Assembly (NCBI GenBank): GCA_000026125.1
Contig: CU207211.1
Location: forward strand, 1,116,001-1,180,000
DNA length: 64,000 nucleotides
Direction: 5' to 3'
Source of the DNA: Herminiimonas arsenicoxydans
GTDB taxonomy: Bacteria > Pseudomonadota > Gammaproteobacteria > Burkholderiales > Burkholderiaceae_D
Shown: positions 52,499 through 61,107 of the stretch, piece by piece
Numbering within the stretch: position 1 is the first letter of the stretch
Layout: each line of letters begins with the position of its first letter
Translations under genes and position numbers: made by a program
Notes under the pieces: generated by a model
Database searches by the model: none
Seen by the model: the letters and a program-made list of their open reading frames with translations, nothing else
What the model was told of the DNA's origin: nothing

Positions 52499-53059
52499 AT
52501 GAAAAGAACATTTGACTTGACGCTGGCGATATTGGCATCGTTTGTTTTGCTAGTGCCGATTGGATTGGTAAGTTTATTTGTTAAACTGACATCTCAAGGG
52601 CCTATTGTCTATTGGTCGGATCGGGTAGGGCGGGGTAATAAAATATTTAAAATGCCTAAATTCCGGACGATGCAAATAGATACGCCGGCAGTGGCAACGC
52701 ATCTGCTTTCGAATCCAGAACAGTTTTTGACGCCTATCGGCTCTTTTCTGCGTCGCTCAAGTCTGGATGAATTGCCCCAGTTGTGGAGTATTCTCCGTGG
52801 GGATATGAGCTTTGTCGGTCCGCGTCCGGCCTTGTTTAATCAGGACGATCTGATAGCGCTGCGTACCCGTTATGGCGTCGATCAAGTGACTCCGGGCTTG
52901 ACCGGGTGGGCGCAGATTAATGGCCGCGATGAGCTGCCGATCCCGGAGAAGGTACAACTGGATGTGGAATACATGCAGCGACAGTCTTTCTGGTTCGATT
53001 TGAAAATCATATTTCTTACGTTTCTTAAAGTGCTAAAAAAAGATGGCATTACCCACTGA
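52499..53059 (+). CDS. Undecaprenyl-phosphate sugar phosphotransferase (PglC/WreU-like monotopic PGT)
   Basis: This enzyme starts glycan assembly by moving a sugar-1-phosphate onto undecaprenyl phosphate at the cytoplasmic face of the inner membrane. The 186 residues are the minimal catalytic unit: one N-terminal re-entrant hydrophobic helix (FDLTLAILASFVLLVPIGLV), GPIVYWSDRVGRGNKIFKMPKFRTM in two pieces, the Asp-Glu catalytic dyad in SSLDELPQLWSILRGDMSFVGPRP (two pieces), and PGLTGWAQINGRD. It lacks the N-terminal helices of WcaJ-type enzymes. Its neighbours point to D-QuiNAc-1-phosphate or a related amino sugar as substrate. Confidence 0.9.
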   Translation: MKRTFDLTLAILASFVLLVPIGLVSLFVKLTSQGPIVYWSDRVGRGNKIFKMPKFRTMQIDTPAVATHLLSNPEQFLTPIGSFLRRSSLDELPQLWSILRGDMSFVGPRPALFNQDDLIALRTRYGVDQVTPGLTGWAQINGRDELPIPEKVQLDVEYMQRQSFWFDLKIIFLTFLKVLKKDGITH

Positions 53060-53065
53060 GCCAAG

Positions 53066-55045
53066 ATGAAGCCTTTTCTCGAATTACCGCGTTTTCAAAA
53101 ACAGCTGATCGCCGCTACAGCCGATCTGCTTTTATTACCACTGACTTTTTATCTGTCAGTATTACTGCGTTACGACAGCAGTACGCCGCAGTTATTCCAG
53201 ATGTATTTCTGGATGATAGTCGCGGCGCCGCTGATTTCTATTCCGATTTTTCTCAAGCTGGGCCTTTATCGCGCGGTAATCCGTTTTATCGACCAAAAAA
53301 TCGTCTATGTGGTTGTGCTGGGGGTAACGCTGTCGGTTATTTGCCTGGCAGCATTGGCGACCTTTACCCACACCGTCACCTTGTCACGCGGGGTTTTTGG
53401 CATCTACTGGGTGAGCGCTATTCTGTACGTCGTCGCCAGTCGTTTCATGGCGCGCGGTTATCTGCTGCGGACAAATGATAAAAGCGGTGCGATACGCGTC
53501 GCCATTTATGGCGCCGGGCATTCAGGGATGCAGCTGGCCAGTGCATTGCGTGCAGGGAGTGCATACCTTCCCGTGGCTTTGCTTGACGACAAAAAGGAAT
53601 TGCAGGGAGCAACGATTGCCGGGGTAAAAGTATGGGCGCCGGATTGCCTACCTAAATTGGTTGCGGATAAACAGGTTCAGGAAATTCTGCTGGCAATGCC
53701 ATCCTTGCGCAAGGCGGAGCAGAAGGTCATTCTTGAAAGACTGGAACCGCTTAAGATCAAGATCAAGGTGACGCCGCCGATTGCGAGCCTGATTAACGGT
53801 GAATTGCGGGTACAGGATATACGCGATATTGAAATTGAGGATTTATTAGGCCGCGATACGGTAGAACCGAATGCGCAATTACTGACTACCTGTATTACCG
53901 GAAAAACCGTGTTGGTGACCGGGGCTGGCGGGTCGATAGGATCCGAATTATGTCGCCAGATCATTCGTTTGAAACCCAAGCGTCTGTTGTTACTGGATAT
54001 ATCGGAGTTTGCGCTGTATACGATTGAGCAGGATTTGCGGGCGATCGAACATGCCCATGATGAAAATATTGAATTGTTGCCGTTTCTCGGCTCGGTACTG
54101 GATGCGGAAAAGTGCGAACGTATTTTGCGTACCTTTGCAGTCGATACCATCTATCACGCAGCGGCGTACAAACATGTTCCGCTGGTTGAACACAATCCGA
54201 TTCAGGGCATTCGCAATAATGCATTCGGCACCATGATGCTGGCGCAAGCTGCGATTGCTGCGAAAGTCGCGTGTTTTGTCCTCATTTCTACCGACAAGGC
54301 GGTACGTCCCACCAATGTGATGGGAACGACCAAGCGTCTGTCGGAGCTGATTTTGCAGGGGCTGTCGCGTGCGCAGAGCCAGACACGATTTTGCATGGTG
54401 CGTTTTGGTAATGTTTTGGGATCATCTGGTTCCGTAGTGCCGCTGTTTCGCAAGCAAATCATGGCAGGCGGGCCGATTACATTGACTCATCCTGAAATTA
54501 CCCGTTACTTCATGACCATACCGGAAGCGGCGCAACTCGTATTGCAGGCAGGTGCTATGGGCGAGGGCGGCGATGTCTTCGTGCTGGATATGGGCGAGCC
54601 GGTCAAGATTCTTGACCTCGCCACGCGCATGGTGCATCTCAGCGGACTGGAAGTGCGTAGCGCATCCAATGAGTCCAGCGATGCGATCGAGATCAGGCAT
54701 GTCGGCCTTCGTCCGGGCGAAAAATTGTATGAAGAGTTGCTGATCGGCTCCAATGTCGAAGGGACGCAACATCCCTTGATCATGCGTGCACAGGAAAACG
54801 AAATTCCATGGGCTGAGTTACAGACGTTGTTGTTGCAACTGAAGCAGGCTTGTGAGCAGTTCGATTACGCTCAAGTACGTACCATGTTGCAGCGTATCGT
54901 GAGCGAATATACGCCGCAATGCGGAATAGAGGATTTGCTTTGGCTGGAAAAGAACGGCGCTTCGGGAGCCGATGATGATCTGTTACTACAATTGGAATCT
55001 GATACGCCCATAGTCAAGCCTGGATTGCGGCAGGTGAGCCCGTAG
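53066..55045 (+). CDS. Membrane UDP-GlcNAc 4,6-dehydratase (WbpM/PglF/CapD-like)
   Basis: This enzyme makes UDP-4-keto-6-deoxy-D-GlcNAc. The 659 residues have four N-terminal membrane helices (about residues 10-130), a CoA-binding-like Rossmann domain (AIYGAGHSGMQLASAL, about 150-165), and the catalytic domain from about residue 275 with VLVTGAGGSIGSELCRQI, AAYKHVPLVEHNP, STDKAVRPTNVMGTTKRLSE (catalytic TDK, and Met-x3-Lys in place of Tyr-x3-Lys) and HVGLRPGEKLYEEL. The length is typical of WbpM. It closes the reductase-transferase-dehydratase trio. Confidence 0.93.
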   Translation: MKPFLELPRFQKQLIAATADLLLLPLTFYLSVLLRYDSSTPQLFQMYFWMIVAAPLISIPIFLKLGLYRAVIRFIDQKIVYVVVLGVTLSVICLAALATFTHTVTLSRGVFGIYWVSAILYVVASRFMARGYLLRTNDKSGAIRVAIYGAGHSGMQLASALRAGSAYLPVALLDDKKELQGATIAGVKVWAPDCLPKLVADKQVQEILLAMPSLRKAEQKVILERLEPLKIKIKVTPPIASLINGELRVQDIRDIEIEDLLGRDTVEPNAQLLTTCITGKTVLVTGAGGSIGSELCRQIIRLKPKRLLLLDISEFALYTIEQDLRAIEHAHDENIELLPFLGSVLDAEKCERILRTFAVDTIYHAAAYKHVPLVEHNPIQGIRNNAFGTMMLAQAAIAAKVACFVLISTDKAVRPTNVMGTTKRLSELILQGLSRAQSQTRFCMVRFGNVLGSSGSVVPLFRKQIMAGGPITLTHPEITRYFMTIPEAAQLVLQAGAMGEGGDVFVLDMGEPVKILDLATRMVHLSGLEVRSASNESSDAIEIRHVGLRPGEKLYEELLIGSNVEGTQHPLIMRAQENEIPWAELQTLLLQLKQACEQFDYAQVRTMLQRIVSEYTPQCGIEDLLWLEKNGASGADDDLLLQLESDTPIVKPGLRQVSP

Positions 55046-55080
55046 TGCTCTGCAAGCTTACTCATAAATAGGAAGATGGA

Positions 55081-56184
55081 ATGATTTTAGTGACGGGCGG
55101 CGCCGGTTTTATCGGTTCGAATTTTGTGCTCGACTGGCTGGCGCAGAGCGATGAGCCGGTGGTGAATGTCGACAAGCTGACCTATGCCGGCAACCCGAAT
55201 AATCTGGCCTCGCTGCGCGACGACACGCGACATATATTTGTGCACGCGGATATCTGCGACAGCGACAAAATGCAGGAGTTGTTAAGCACATACAAGCCGA
55301 CTGCCATCGTGCATTTTGCTGCGGAAAGCCATGTCGATCGTTCCATCCATGGCCCGGCAGAATTCGTACGCACCAATATCAATGGCACCTTCAGCCTGCT
55401 GGAGGCGGCACGCACTTACTGGCCGCAACTGACGAGCGCAGAGAAAGAACAATTTCGCTTTCTGCACGTTTCCACCGATGAAGTGTATGGCACGCTGGGT
55501 CCTGACGATGCACCGTTTTCCGAGACGACTGCGTATGCACCGAACAGTCCTTATTCGGCATCGAAAGCGGCGTCCGATCATCTGGTGCGCTCCTACCACC
55601 ACACCTACGGTTTGCCGACACTGACCACGAATTGCTCGAACAATTACGGCCCTTACCATTTCCCGGAAAAACTGATACCCCTGATCATTGCCAATGCGCT
55701 TGCTGGAAAACCTTTGCCTATTTATGGCGATGGGCAGCAAATTCGTGACTGGCTGTATGTCGGCGATCACTGCACCGCGATACGTCGCGTGCTGCAAGCC
55801 GGCAAGCCTGGAGAAACCTACAATATCGGCGGCTGGAACGAGAAAGCCAATCTGGATGTAGTGAACACTCTGTGCGATATGCTGGATGCATTGCAGCCGA
55901 ATGGTGCTGGCAGCAGTTACCGGAAACAGATTACTTATGTTGCCGATAGGCCCGGCCATGACCGTCGTTATGCGATTGATGCGCGCAAGATCGAACGTGA
56001 ACTCGGCTGGAAACCTGCCGAGACCTTCGACAGCGGTATCAGGAAAACCGTGCAGTGGTATCTGGAGAATCAGGCATGGGTGCGCGATGTGCAGTCCGGT
56101 GATTACATGAAGTGGCTGGAGAAAAATTATCAGCAACGCAATGCCGCTAGTGAGCTATTCAACAAAGTACAAGAAAAAATTTAG
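55081..56184 (+). CDS. rmlB: dTDP-glucose 4,6-dehydratase
   Basis: This is the second step of dTDP-L-rhamnose synthesis. The 367 residues include [18 protein letters not shown] (NAD motif), [33 protein letters not shown] (catalytic Asp-Glu), Y-x3-K in [17 protein letters not shown], and [18 protein letters not shown]. It is the first gene of rmlBACD and is followed by rmlA after 12 bp. An AGGAAG ribosome site lies just before the ATG. Confidence 0.97.
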   Translation: MILVTGGAGFIGSNFVLDWLAQSDEPVVNVDKLTYAGNPNNLASLRDDTRHIFVHADICDSDKMQELLSTYKPTAIVHFAAESHVDRSIHGPAEFVRTNINGTFSLLEAARTYWPQLTSAEKEQFRFLHVSTDEVYGTLGPDDAPFSETTAYAPNSPYSASKAASDHLVRSYHHTYGLPTLTTNCSNNYGPYHFPEKLIPLIIANALAGKPLPIYGDGQQIRDWLYVGDHCTAIRRVLQAGKPGETYNIGGWNEKANLDVVNTLCDMLDALQPNGAGSSYRKQITYVADRPGHDRRYAIDARKIERELGWKPAETFDSGIRKTVQWYLENQAWVRDVQSGDYMKWLEKNYQQRNAASELFNKVQEKI

Positions 56185-56196
56185 CAGGGAAGCGAC

Positions 56197-57102
56197 ATGA
56201 CAATACCGCAGGCTAATCCAGCATCACGGAAGGGCATCATACTGGCCGGAGGTTCTGGCACGCGCTTGTATCCGGTCACGATATCGGTTTCCAAGCAATT
56301 GCTGCCGGTGTACGACAAGCCGATGATCTATTACCCGCTGACGACGCTGATGCTGGCGGGCATACGCGATATCCTGCTGATCTCTACACCGCAGGATACG
56401 CCGCGCTTTCAGGAGTTGCTGGGCGATGGCAGCCAGTGGGGTATCAATCTGACTTATGCAGTGCAGCCTACGCCGGATGGTTTGGCGCAGGCATTCATTA
56501 TTGGACGCAGCTTTATCGACAACGGTCCATCCGCATTGATATTGGGTGACAATATTTATTATGGTCACGCGTTTGATCAACAGTTGCGGCAGGCGTCTGA
56601 GCGGAGGAGCGGATCGACAGTCTTTGCCTATCACGTGCAGGATCCTGAGCGTTACGGTGTAGTTGAATTTGATAAAGCGCGGCGTGCCATCAGCATTGAA
56701 GAAAAACCGCTGATACCAAAATCGAATTACGCGGTAACCGGCTTGTACTTCTATGACGATCAGGTATGCGATATTGCCGCGTCCATCAAACCGTCTGCGC
56801 GTGGCGAGCTGGAAATTACCGATGTCAATCGCACCTATCTGGCGCGCGGCGAGTTGAATGTCGAATTGATGGGTCGCGGCATGGCGTGGCTGGATACCGG
56901 TACGCACGAGTCATTGCTGGAGGCCGGGCAGTTCATTGCGACGATTGAAAATCGTCAGGGCCTGAAAGTCGCCTGTCCGGAAGAGATTGCGTTTCGCAAG
57001 GGTTATATCGATGCTGCAAAACTGGAACAGCTTGCAGAACCACTGAAGAAGAATGGCTATGGTCGTTATCTGATGCGCATACTTGACGATAAAGTATTCT
57101 GA
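56197..57102 (+). CDS. rmlA: Glucose-1-phosphate thymidylyltransferase
   Basis: RmlA makes dTDP-glucose, the first step of dTDP-L-rhamnose synthesis. The 301 residues carry [20 protein letters not shown] and [16 protein letters not shown] (the nucleotide and sugar-phosphate loops), [14 protein letters not shown] (metal site), [37 protein letters not shown], and a C-terminal [14 protein letters not shown]. The length is standard. Confidence 0.97.
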   Translation: MTIPQANPASRKGIILAGGSGTRLYPVTISVSKQLLPVYDKPMIYYPLTTLMLAGIRDILLISTPQDTPRFQELLGDGSQWGINLTYAVQPTPDGLAQAFIIGRSFIDNGPSALILGDNIYYGHAFDQQLRQASERRSGSTVFAYHVQDPERYGVVEFDKARRAISIEEKPLIPKSNYAVTGLYFYDDQVCDIAASIKPSARGELEITDVNRTYLARGELNVELMGRGMAWLDTGTHESLLEAGQFIATIENRQGLKVACPEEIAFRKGYIDAAKLEQLAEPLKKNGYGRYLMRILDDKVF

Positions 57103-57104
57103 TT

Positions 57105-57650
57105 ATGAATGTTGTGAGTATGGCGATTCCTGATGTGCTGTTGATCGAACCGAAAGTGTTCGGCGACGATAGAGGATTTTTCTTCGAGAGTTTCAATGAA
57201 CAGCGTTTTGCTGCAGCCGTTGGCAAAACGGTGGAGTTTGTACAGGACAATCACTCCAGGTCTGCGCGTGGGGTGCTGCGCGGTCTGCATTACCAGATAC
57301 AACAGCCGCAGGGAAAATTGGTACGGGTGGTGTCAGGAGAAGTCTTCGATGTCGCCGTCGATATCCGTAAAAGCTCGCCGACTTTCGGTTTGTGGGTGGG
57401 TGCGCTGCTATCTGCCGAGAACAAGCGCCAGATGTGGATACCGGAAGGTTTTGCACACGGTTTTGTCGTGACCAGCGATTCGGCGGAATTTTTGTACAAA
57501 ACGACGGATTATTGGGCTCCCGGACATGAGCGTTGCATCGCCTGGAACGATCCTGCCATCGGCATAGAATGGCCGATCACTGGCAGTCCGATTTTGTCGG
57601 GCAAGGATCAAAACGGCACGTCGCTCGCTGATGCCGAGGTTTTCGCTTGA
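57105..57650 (+). CDS. rmlC: dTDP-4-dehydrorhamnose 3,5-epimerase
   Basis: RmlC inverts C3 and C5 of the 4-keto sugar. The 181-residue cupin shows EPKVFGDDRGFFFESFNEQR, the catalytic histidine in RGLHYQIQQPQGKLVRV, VAVDIRKSSPTFG, the catalytic tyrosine segment FLYKTTDYWAPGHERC, and IEWPI. It starts 3 bp after rmlA, and its stop overlaps the TTG start of rmlD. Confidence 0.97.
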   Translation: MNVVSMAIPDVLLIEPKVFGDDRGFFFESFNEQRFAAAVGKTVEFVQDNHSRSARGVLRGLHYQIQQPQGKLVRVVSGEVFDVAVDIRKSSPTFGLWVGALLSAENKRQMWIPEGFAHGFVVTSDSAEFLYKTTDYWAPGHERCIAWNDPAIGIEWPITGSPILSGKDQNGTSLADAEVFA

Positions 57651-58528
57651 AGATACTGCTTACAGGAAAAACCGGCCAGGTCGGTTACGAACTGGAACGC
57701 ACGCTGCAGGGCTTGGGTGAAATCGTTGCGCTTGATCGGCAGCAGATGGATCTGGCGAATCTGGATCAGGTGCGCGACGTCATCCGTAGCGTCAAGCCGC
57801 AACTCATCATCAATCCGGCCGCTTATACGGCGGTTGATCTGGCCGAAAGCGCTCCCGATCTTGCGATGCGCATCAATGCCGATGCACCGGGCGTGATGGC
57901 TGCCGAAGCGAAGAAGCTGGGTGCGGCAATGATTCATTATTCGACGGATTACGTTTTCGATGGCGATAAGGCGGAAAGCTATACGGAAGAGGATGTGCCA
58001 CATCCGCAAAGTGTCTATGGCCGCAGCAAGCTGGCCGGCGAACAGGCCATACAGGCAGCAGGAATTCCGCATCTGATTTTGCGCACCAGCTGGATTTACG
58101 GCTTGCGGGGGAAGAATTTCCTGCTGACGGTACAGCGTCTGGCGCAGGAGCGCGATGAATTGCGCATCGTGGCTGATCAGTTTGGCGCACCGACCTGGTC
58201 TCGCACACTGGCTGAAGTGACCGCGCACGCCATTTGTCAATTGCAGGGCGGCGGTACGCAGGCCAACGTTGATCATGCTGCCTGGTCGGCACATTCAGGT
58301 TTGTATCATGTGACTGCCCAAGGTCGAACGAGCTGGCACGGTTTCACGCAGGCTATCATCGCGCATTCGTCAGGCTTGAAACAGCCCAAGGTCACGCCGA
58401 TCGCGACGCAGGATTATCCATTGCCAGCCAAACGCCCGCAAAATTCGGTGCTGTCTTCGCAGCGCTTCATGCAGGCGTTTTGCCGTTTGCCGGAGTGGGA
58501 GGCTGCATTGAAGCTGTGCGTGGATTGA
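57647..58528 (+). CDS. rmlD: dTDP-4-dehydrorhamnose reductase
   Basis: RmlD performs the last step to dTDP-L-rhamnose. The 293 residues have LLTGKTGQVGYELERTLQ (GxxGxxG), INPAAYTAVDLAES, YSTDYVFDGDKAESY and the catalytic pair in SVYGRSKLAGEQ, then LRTSWIYG and QFGAPTWSRTLAEV. The start is TTG within a TTGA overlap with rmlC. It ends the polysaccharide cluster, and a strong bidirectional hairpin follows. Confidence 0.96.
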   Translation: MKILLTGKTGQVGYELERTLQGLGEIVALDRQQMDLANLDQVRDVIRSVKPQLIINPAAYTAVDLAESAPDLAMRINADAPGVMAAEAKKLGAAMIHYSTDYVFDGDKAESYTEEDVPHPQSVYGRSKLAGEQAIQAAGIPHLILRTSWIYGLRGKNFLLTVQRLAQERDELRIVADQFGAPTWSRTLAEVTAHAICQLQGGGTQANVDHAAWSAHSGLYHVTAQGRTSWHGFTQAIIAHSSGLKQPKVTPIATQDYPLPAKRPQNSVLSSQRFMQAFCRLPEWEAALKLCVD

Positions 58529-58566
58529 GATCGGTCAAATAGTCTGAATCGCTCGCCCTATATATA

Positions 58567-58610
58567 AAGGCTGCTGTTGCTCACGATGTACGTGAGCAAC
58601 AGCAGTCTTT
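58567..58610. terminator. Bidirectional terminator between rmlD and the iron-binding protein gene
   Basis: CTGCTGTTGCTCACG (58571-58585) pairs perfectly with CGTGAGCAACAGCAG (58591-58605) over a 5-base loop. It is flanked by AAAG on the left and CTTT on the right, so it can stop both the plus-strand rml operon and the minus-strand gene that ends at 58649. Confidence 0.92.
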
Positions 58611-58648
58611 GATGTTTCAAAGCTCGGAAACGAGCCTTCGCTATGTGC

Positions 58649-59683
58649 TTACTTGTAGCCGACCCGATCCAGAATACGCTGTGCCGCAATCTGGTTTTTG
58701 CCGATGGCAGCAACGGAAACATTTTCCATCTTGAACTTTCCGAGTGCAGCCAGAGCAGGATTCTTCACCTGAACTTTTGCCACGGCGGGCCATTCATTAT
58801 TGCCTTCTGCAAAGTAACCTTGCGCTTCATCGCTGGCCAGATATTCCAGGAACTTCACGGCCGCTTCGCGATGCGGAGCATTCTTTGCAACCCCGCCACC
58901 GGCAATGTTGAAATGCGTACCGCTGGTTTGTGCATTCGGCCAGATGAAGCCGACGTTTTTCATTGCCGCGATATCTTCCGGCTTGGTCGAACGCAGCAGG
59001 CGTACGTAATAGTAGGAATTGGCAATCGCCACGCCGCATTCACCGGAAGCGGCGCCTTTGATCTGATCGGTATCGCCGCCGCGTGGAGGACGGGCAAAAT
59101 TGGCAACCATGCCTTTGGCCCATTGTTCCGTCGCTTTTTCACCATCACGCTCTATCATCGAACCGATCAGCGACAGATTGTAAGGATGGGAGCCCGAACG
59201 GGTGCAGACCTTGCCTTTGTTGACCGGATTGGCCAGCGATTCATAGGTCGCGACATCGGCAGGGTTGACCTTGTCCTTGTTATAGACGATCACGCGTGCA
59301 CGTGTCGAGAAACCGAACCATTCCGGCCCCTTGCCATCGTCCTTGCCGTGCAGATTCGCTGGTATGCGTGCTTGCAGGATTTTCGACTGTACCGGCTGGA
59401 AAAAGCCTTCAATCTCGGCGCGCCAGATGCGTGCAGCATCGACCATCACGATGACGTCGGCCGGACTGTTTTTGCCTTCGTTTTTAAGGCGCTCAAATAG
59501 CGCATTGTCATCTGCTTCGATGCGATTGATCTTGATGCCCGTTTGCTTGGTGAAATTGGCATACAGGATTTCGTCCGTCTGGTAATGGCGGGCGGAGTAC
59601 AGATTCAATTCCTTGTCTTGAGCCTGTGCTGCCGACGCTGCCAAAGTGATCATGGCAAGCAGGGATGCGATGGGAAATCTCAT
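58649..59683 (-). CDS. Fe(III) ABC transporter periplasmic binding protein (FbpA/FutA-like)
   Basis: A 344-residue periplasmic protein that probably binds ferric iron for an ABC importer. It has a signal peptide (MRFPIASLLAMITLAASAAQ, cleavage near AQAQDK), then LNLYSARHYQTDEILYANF, the conserved start of the FbpA/FutA family, and the tandem tyrosines in NSYYYVRLL that coordinate iron. KGKVCTRSGSHPYN is also typical. No permease or ATPase gene is adjacent. A Fur-box-like sequence lies upstream. Iron as ligand is inferred from the family and the Tyr motif. Confidence 0.9.
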   Translation of the reverse strand: MRFPIASLLAMITLAASAAQAQDKELNLYSARHYQTDEILYANFTKQTGIKINRIEADDNALFERLKNEGKNSPADVIVMVDAARIWRAEIEGFFQPVQSKILQARIPANLHGKDDGKGPEWFGFSTRARVIVYNKDKVNPADVATYESLANPVNKGKVCTRSGSHPYNLSLIGSMIERDGEKATEQWAKGMVANFARPPRGGDTDQIKGAASGECGVAIANSYYYVRLLRSTKPEDIAAMKNVGFIWPNAQTSGTHFNIAGGGVAKNAPHREAAVKFLEYLASDEAQGYFAEGNNEWPAVAKVQVKNPALAALGKFKMENVSVAAIGKNQIAAQRILDRVGYK

Positions 59684-59746
59684 GTTTTTCCTTATGATTT
59701 AATGATTTTTTAACTTGAGAAAGTATATAGCGATCGCTCGCTTGAA

Positions 59747-59761
59747 TGCAAATTATTCTCA
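59747..59761 (-). promoter_or_regulatory. Fur-box-like site upstream of the iron-binding protein gene
   Basis: Read on the minus strand the sequence is TGAGAATAATTTGCA, which matches the 7-1-7 Fur consensus TGATAATNATTATCA at 11 of 14 defined positions. It lies 64 bp upstream of the ATG at 59683. Iron repression through Fur is the expected effect. Confidence 0.5.
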
Positions 59762-59865
59762 ATTGAAGATGGCTGCATGATGAAACGCGGGTGTAATTTC
59801 CCTTATTTCAAACGTGTATGCCAAAAAAAGGTAACCTTCGTACTTCTCAAATCAGCGCTTTTCCT

Positions 59866-60798
59866 ATGTCCCGTATCTCCCGCTCCCTATCCCGTTTTTC
59901 CAGCCTCATCCTGTCATGCATGGCGTTATCGATTGCAGGCTGTTCCACGCTGATGCCTTTCACGTCAGAACCGGCCGCGCCGGTGGCGGTGACTGCAAAA
60001 TCTGCAGCCCCGATCAAAGTCGCACTGGTACTGGGTGGCGGTGCAGCACGCGGATTTGCGCATATAGGAGTGATCAAGGCTCTGGAATCGCAAGGAATAG
60101 TGCCGGATATGGTGGTCGGCACCAGCGCAGGCAGTCTGGTCGGTGCCTTGTATGCGGCCGGCAACAATGGGTTTGCCTTGCATAAAATGGCGCTGGCAAT
60201 GGATGAGGCCGCCATCTCTGACTGGTCGGTGCCTTTCTTTGCCAAATCGAGCGGCGTATTGAAAGGCGATGCGCTGCAGAATTACGTCAATAAATCAGTG
60301 CGTAATGTCACCATCGAAAAAATGAAAATACCGTTTGCAGCAGTTGCCACGGATTTGAATAGCGGTCTGCCGATTCTTTTCCAGCGCGGCAACACCGGGC
60401 TGGCAGTGCGTGCATCGTCGGCAGTTCCTGGGCTTTTTCAACCGGTGAAAATAGGTGAACGTATATATGTTGATGGCGGCTTGGTGGCGCCGGTGCCCGT
60501 GCGTTTTGCACGCGAGATGGGAGCAGATTTCATTGTCGCTGTGAATATTTCGGTGCAGCCGGAGGCGCAACTGGCTTCCAGTTCGGTCGATGTACTGCTG
60601 CAAACCTTTGCCATCATGGGACAAAGCATCAACCATTATGAATTGAAGGATGCCGACATCGTGATTCGTCCCGGACTCGGCATGATGAAAGGCAACGATT
60701 TCAACGGCCGCAATCTGGCGGTGCTGGCCGGCGAACAGGCGGCGATGGCGCTGATGCCCGAGATCAAGCGCAAACTCAAAATCAGACGCGAACAGTAA
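59866..60798 (+). CDS. Patatin-like phospholipase, lipoprotein (RssA-like)
   Basis: A predicted serine lipid hydrolase anchored as a lipoprotein. From ATG 59866 it has 310 residues. Residues 1-26 form a lipoprotein signal with lipobox SIAGC and lipidated Cys26. The patatin domain follows with the oxyanion loop LGGGAARGFAHIG, the catalytic serine in GTSAGSLVGALYAAG (G-x-S-x-G) and the catalytic aspartate in VDGGLVAPVPV (DGG). An in-frame ATG at 59818 would add 16 residues before the signal and is less likely. The lipid substrate is unknown. An IS110-type element now lies between the gene and its probable terminator. Confidence 0.9.
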   Translation: MSRISRSLSRFSSLILSCMALSIAGCSTLMPFTSEPAAPVAVTAKSAAPIKVALVLGGGAARGFAHIGVIKALESQGIVPDMVVGTSAGSLVGALYAAGNNGFALHKMALAMDEAAISDWSVPFFAKSSGVLKGDALQNYVNKSVRNVTIEKMKIPFAAVATDLNSGLPILFQRGNTGLAVRASSAVPGLFQPVKIGERIYVDGGLVAPVPVRFAREMGADFIVAVNISVQPEAQLASSSVDVLLQTFAIMGQSINHYELKDADIVIRPGLGMMKGNDFNGRNLAVLAGEQAAMALMPEIKRKLKIRREQ

Positions 60799-60833
60799 AT
60801 GGCAAGATGAAAAAAAATCTATGGTCACCCTCC

Positions 60834-61078
60834 TTTTTGCAAGCTGATTTTGTATGATGTGGTTAGGCTTGCTTAAATCTATCCGGCGTCTGTTTAGAGA
60901 ATTGAAACCTCCGCGCCACGATGAGAGTCGCGCCTGTCGGTCCTAAAAACCGCATTGGCTTCGAAAGCCGGTTTTTTTTCCAGGTTATCCGTCAGGCCGG
61001 TGTGCCGTTCACGTCATCCAATGTCAGTCGTCGCAAAACCAGGTGGGTAATCTTGGTACTGCAAGTCTCAGGAGGCCG
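60834..61078 (-). ncRNA. Candidate bridge-RNA region of the IS110-type element
   Basis: This noncoding stretch lies between the transposase stop and the far end of the element. IS110-family recombinases use an RNA from the noncoding end of the element to pair with donor and target DNA; in the IS1111 group that end is downstream of the transposase, as here. The stretch holds several inverted repeats. The exact RNA ends and guide loops cannot be set by eye. Confidence 0.35.
60945..60979 (+). terminator. Terminator-like hairpin inside the IS noncoding end
   Basis: AAAAACCG (60945-60952) pairs with CGGTTTTT (60969-60976), with an inner GCTT/AAGC stem, and the plus strand ends in eight Ts (60972-60979). 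It would stop transcripts entering from the patatin gene. Confidence 0.7.
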
Positions 61079-61107
61079 TCACAAGTGCGTGACGGCCTCC
61101 TGCTTTT
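61069..61107 (+). terminator. Strong hairpin at the transposase stop codon
   Basis: CAGGAGGCCGTCAC (61069-61082) pairs perfectly with GTGACGGCCTCCTG (61089-61102), and the plus strand continues CTTTT. It overlaps the 3' end of the transposase gene. It can block antisense read-through into the transposase and may also mark the end of its message. Confidence 0.75.
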
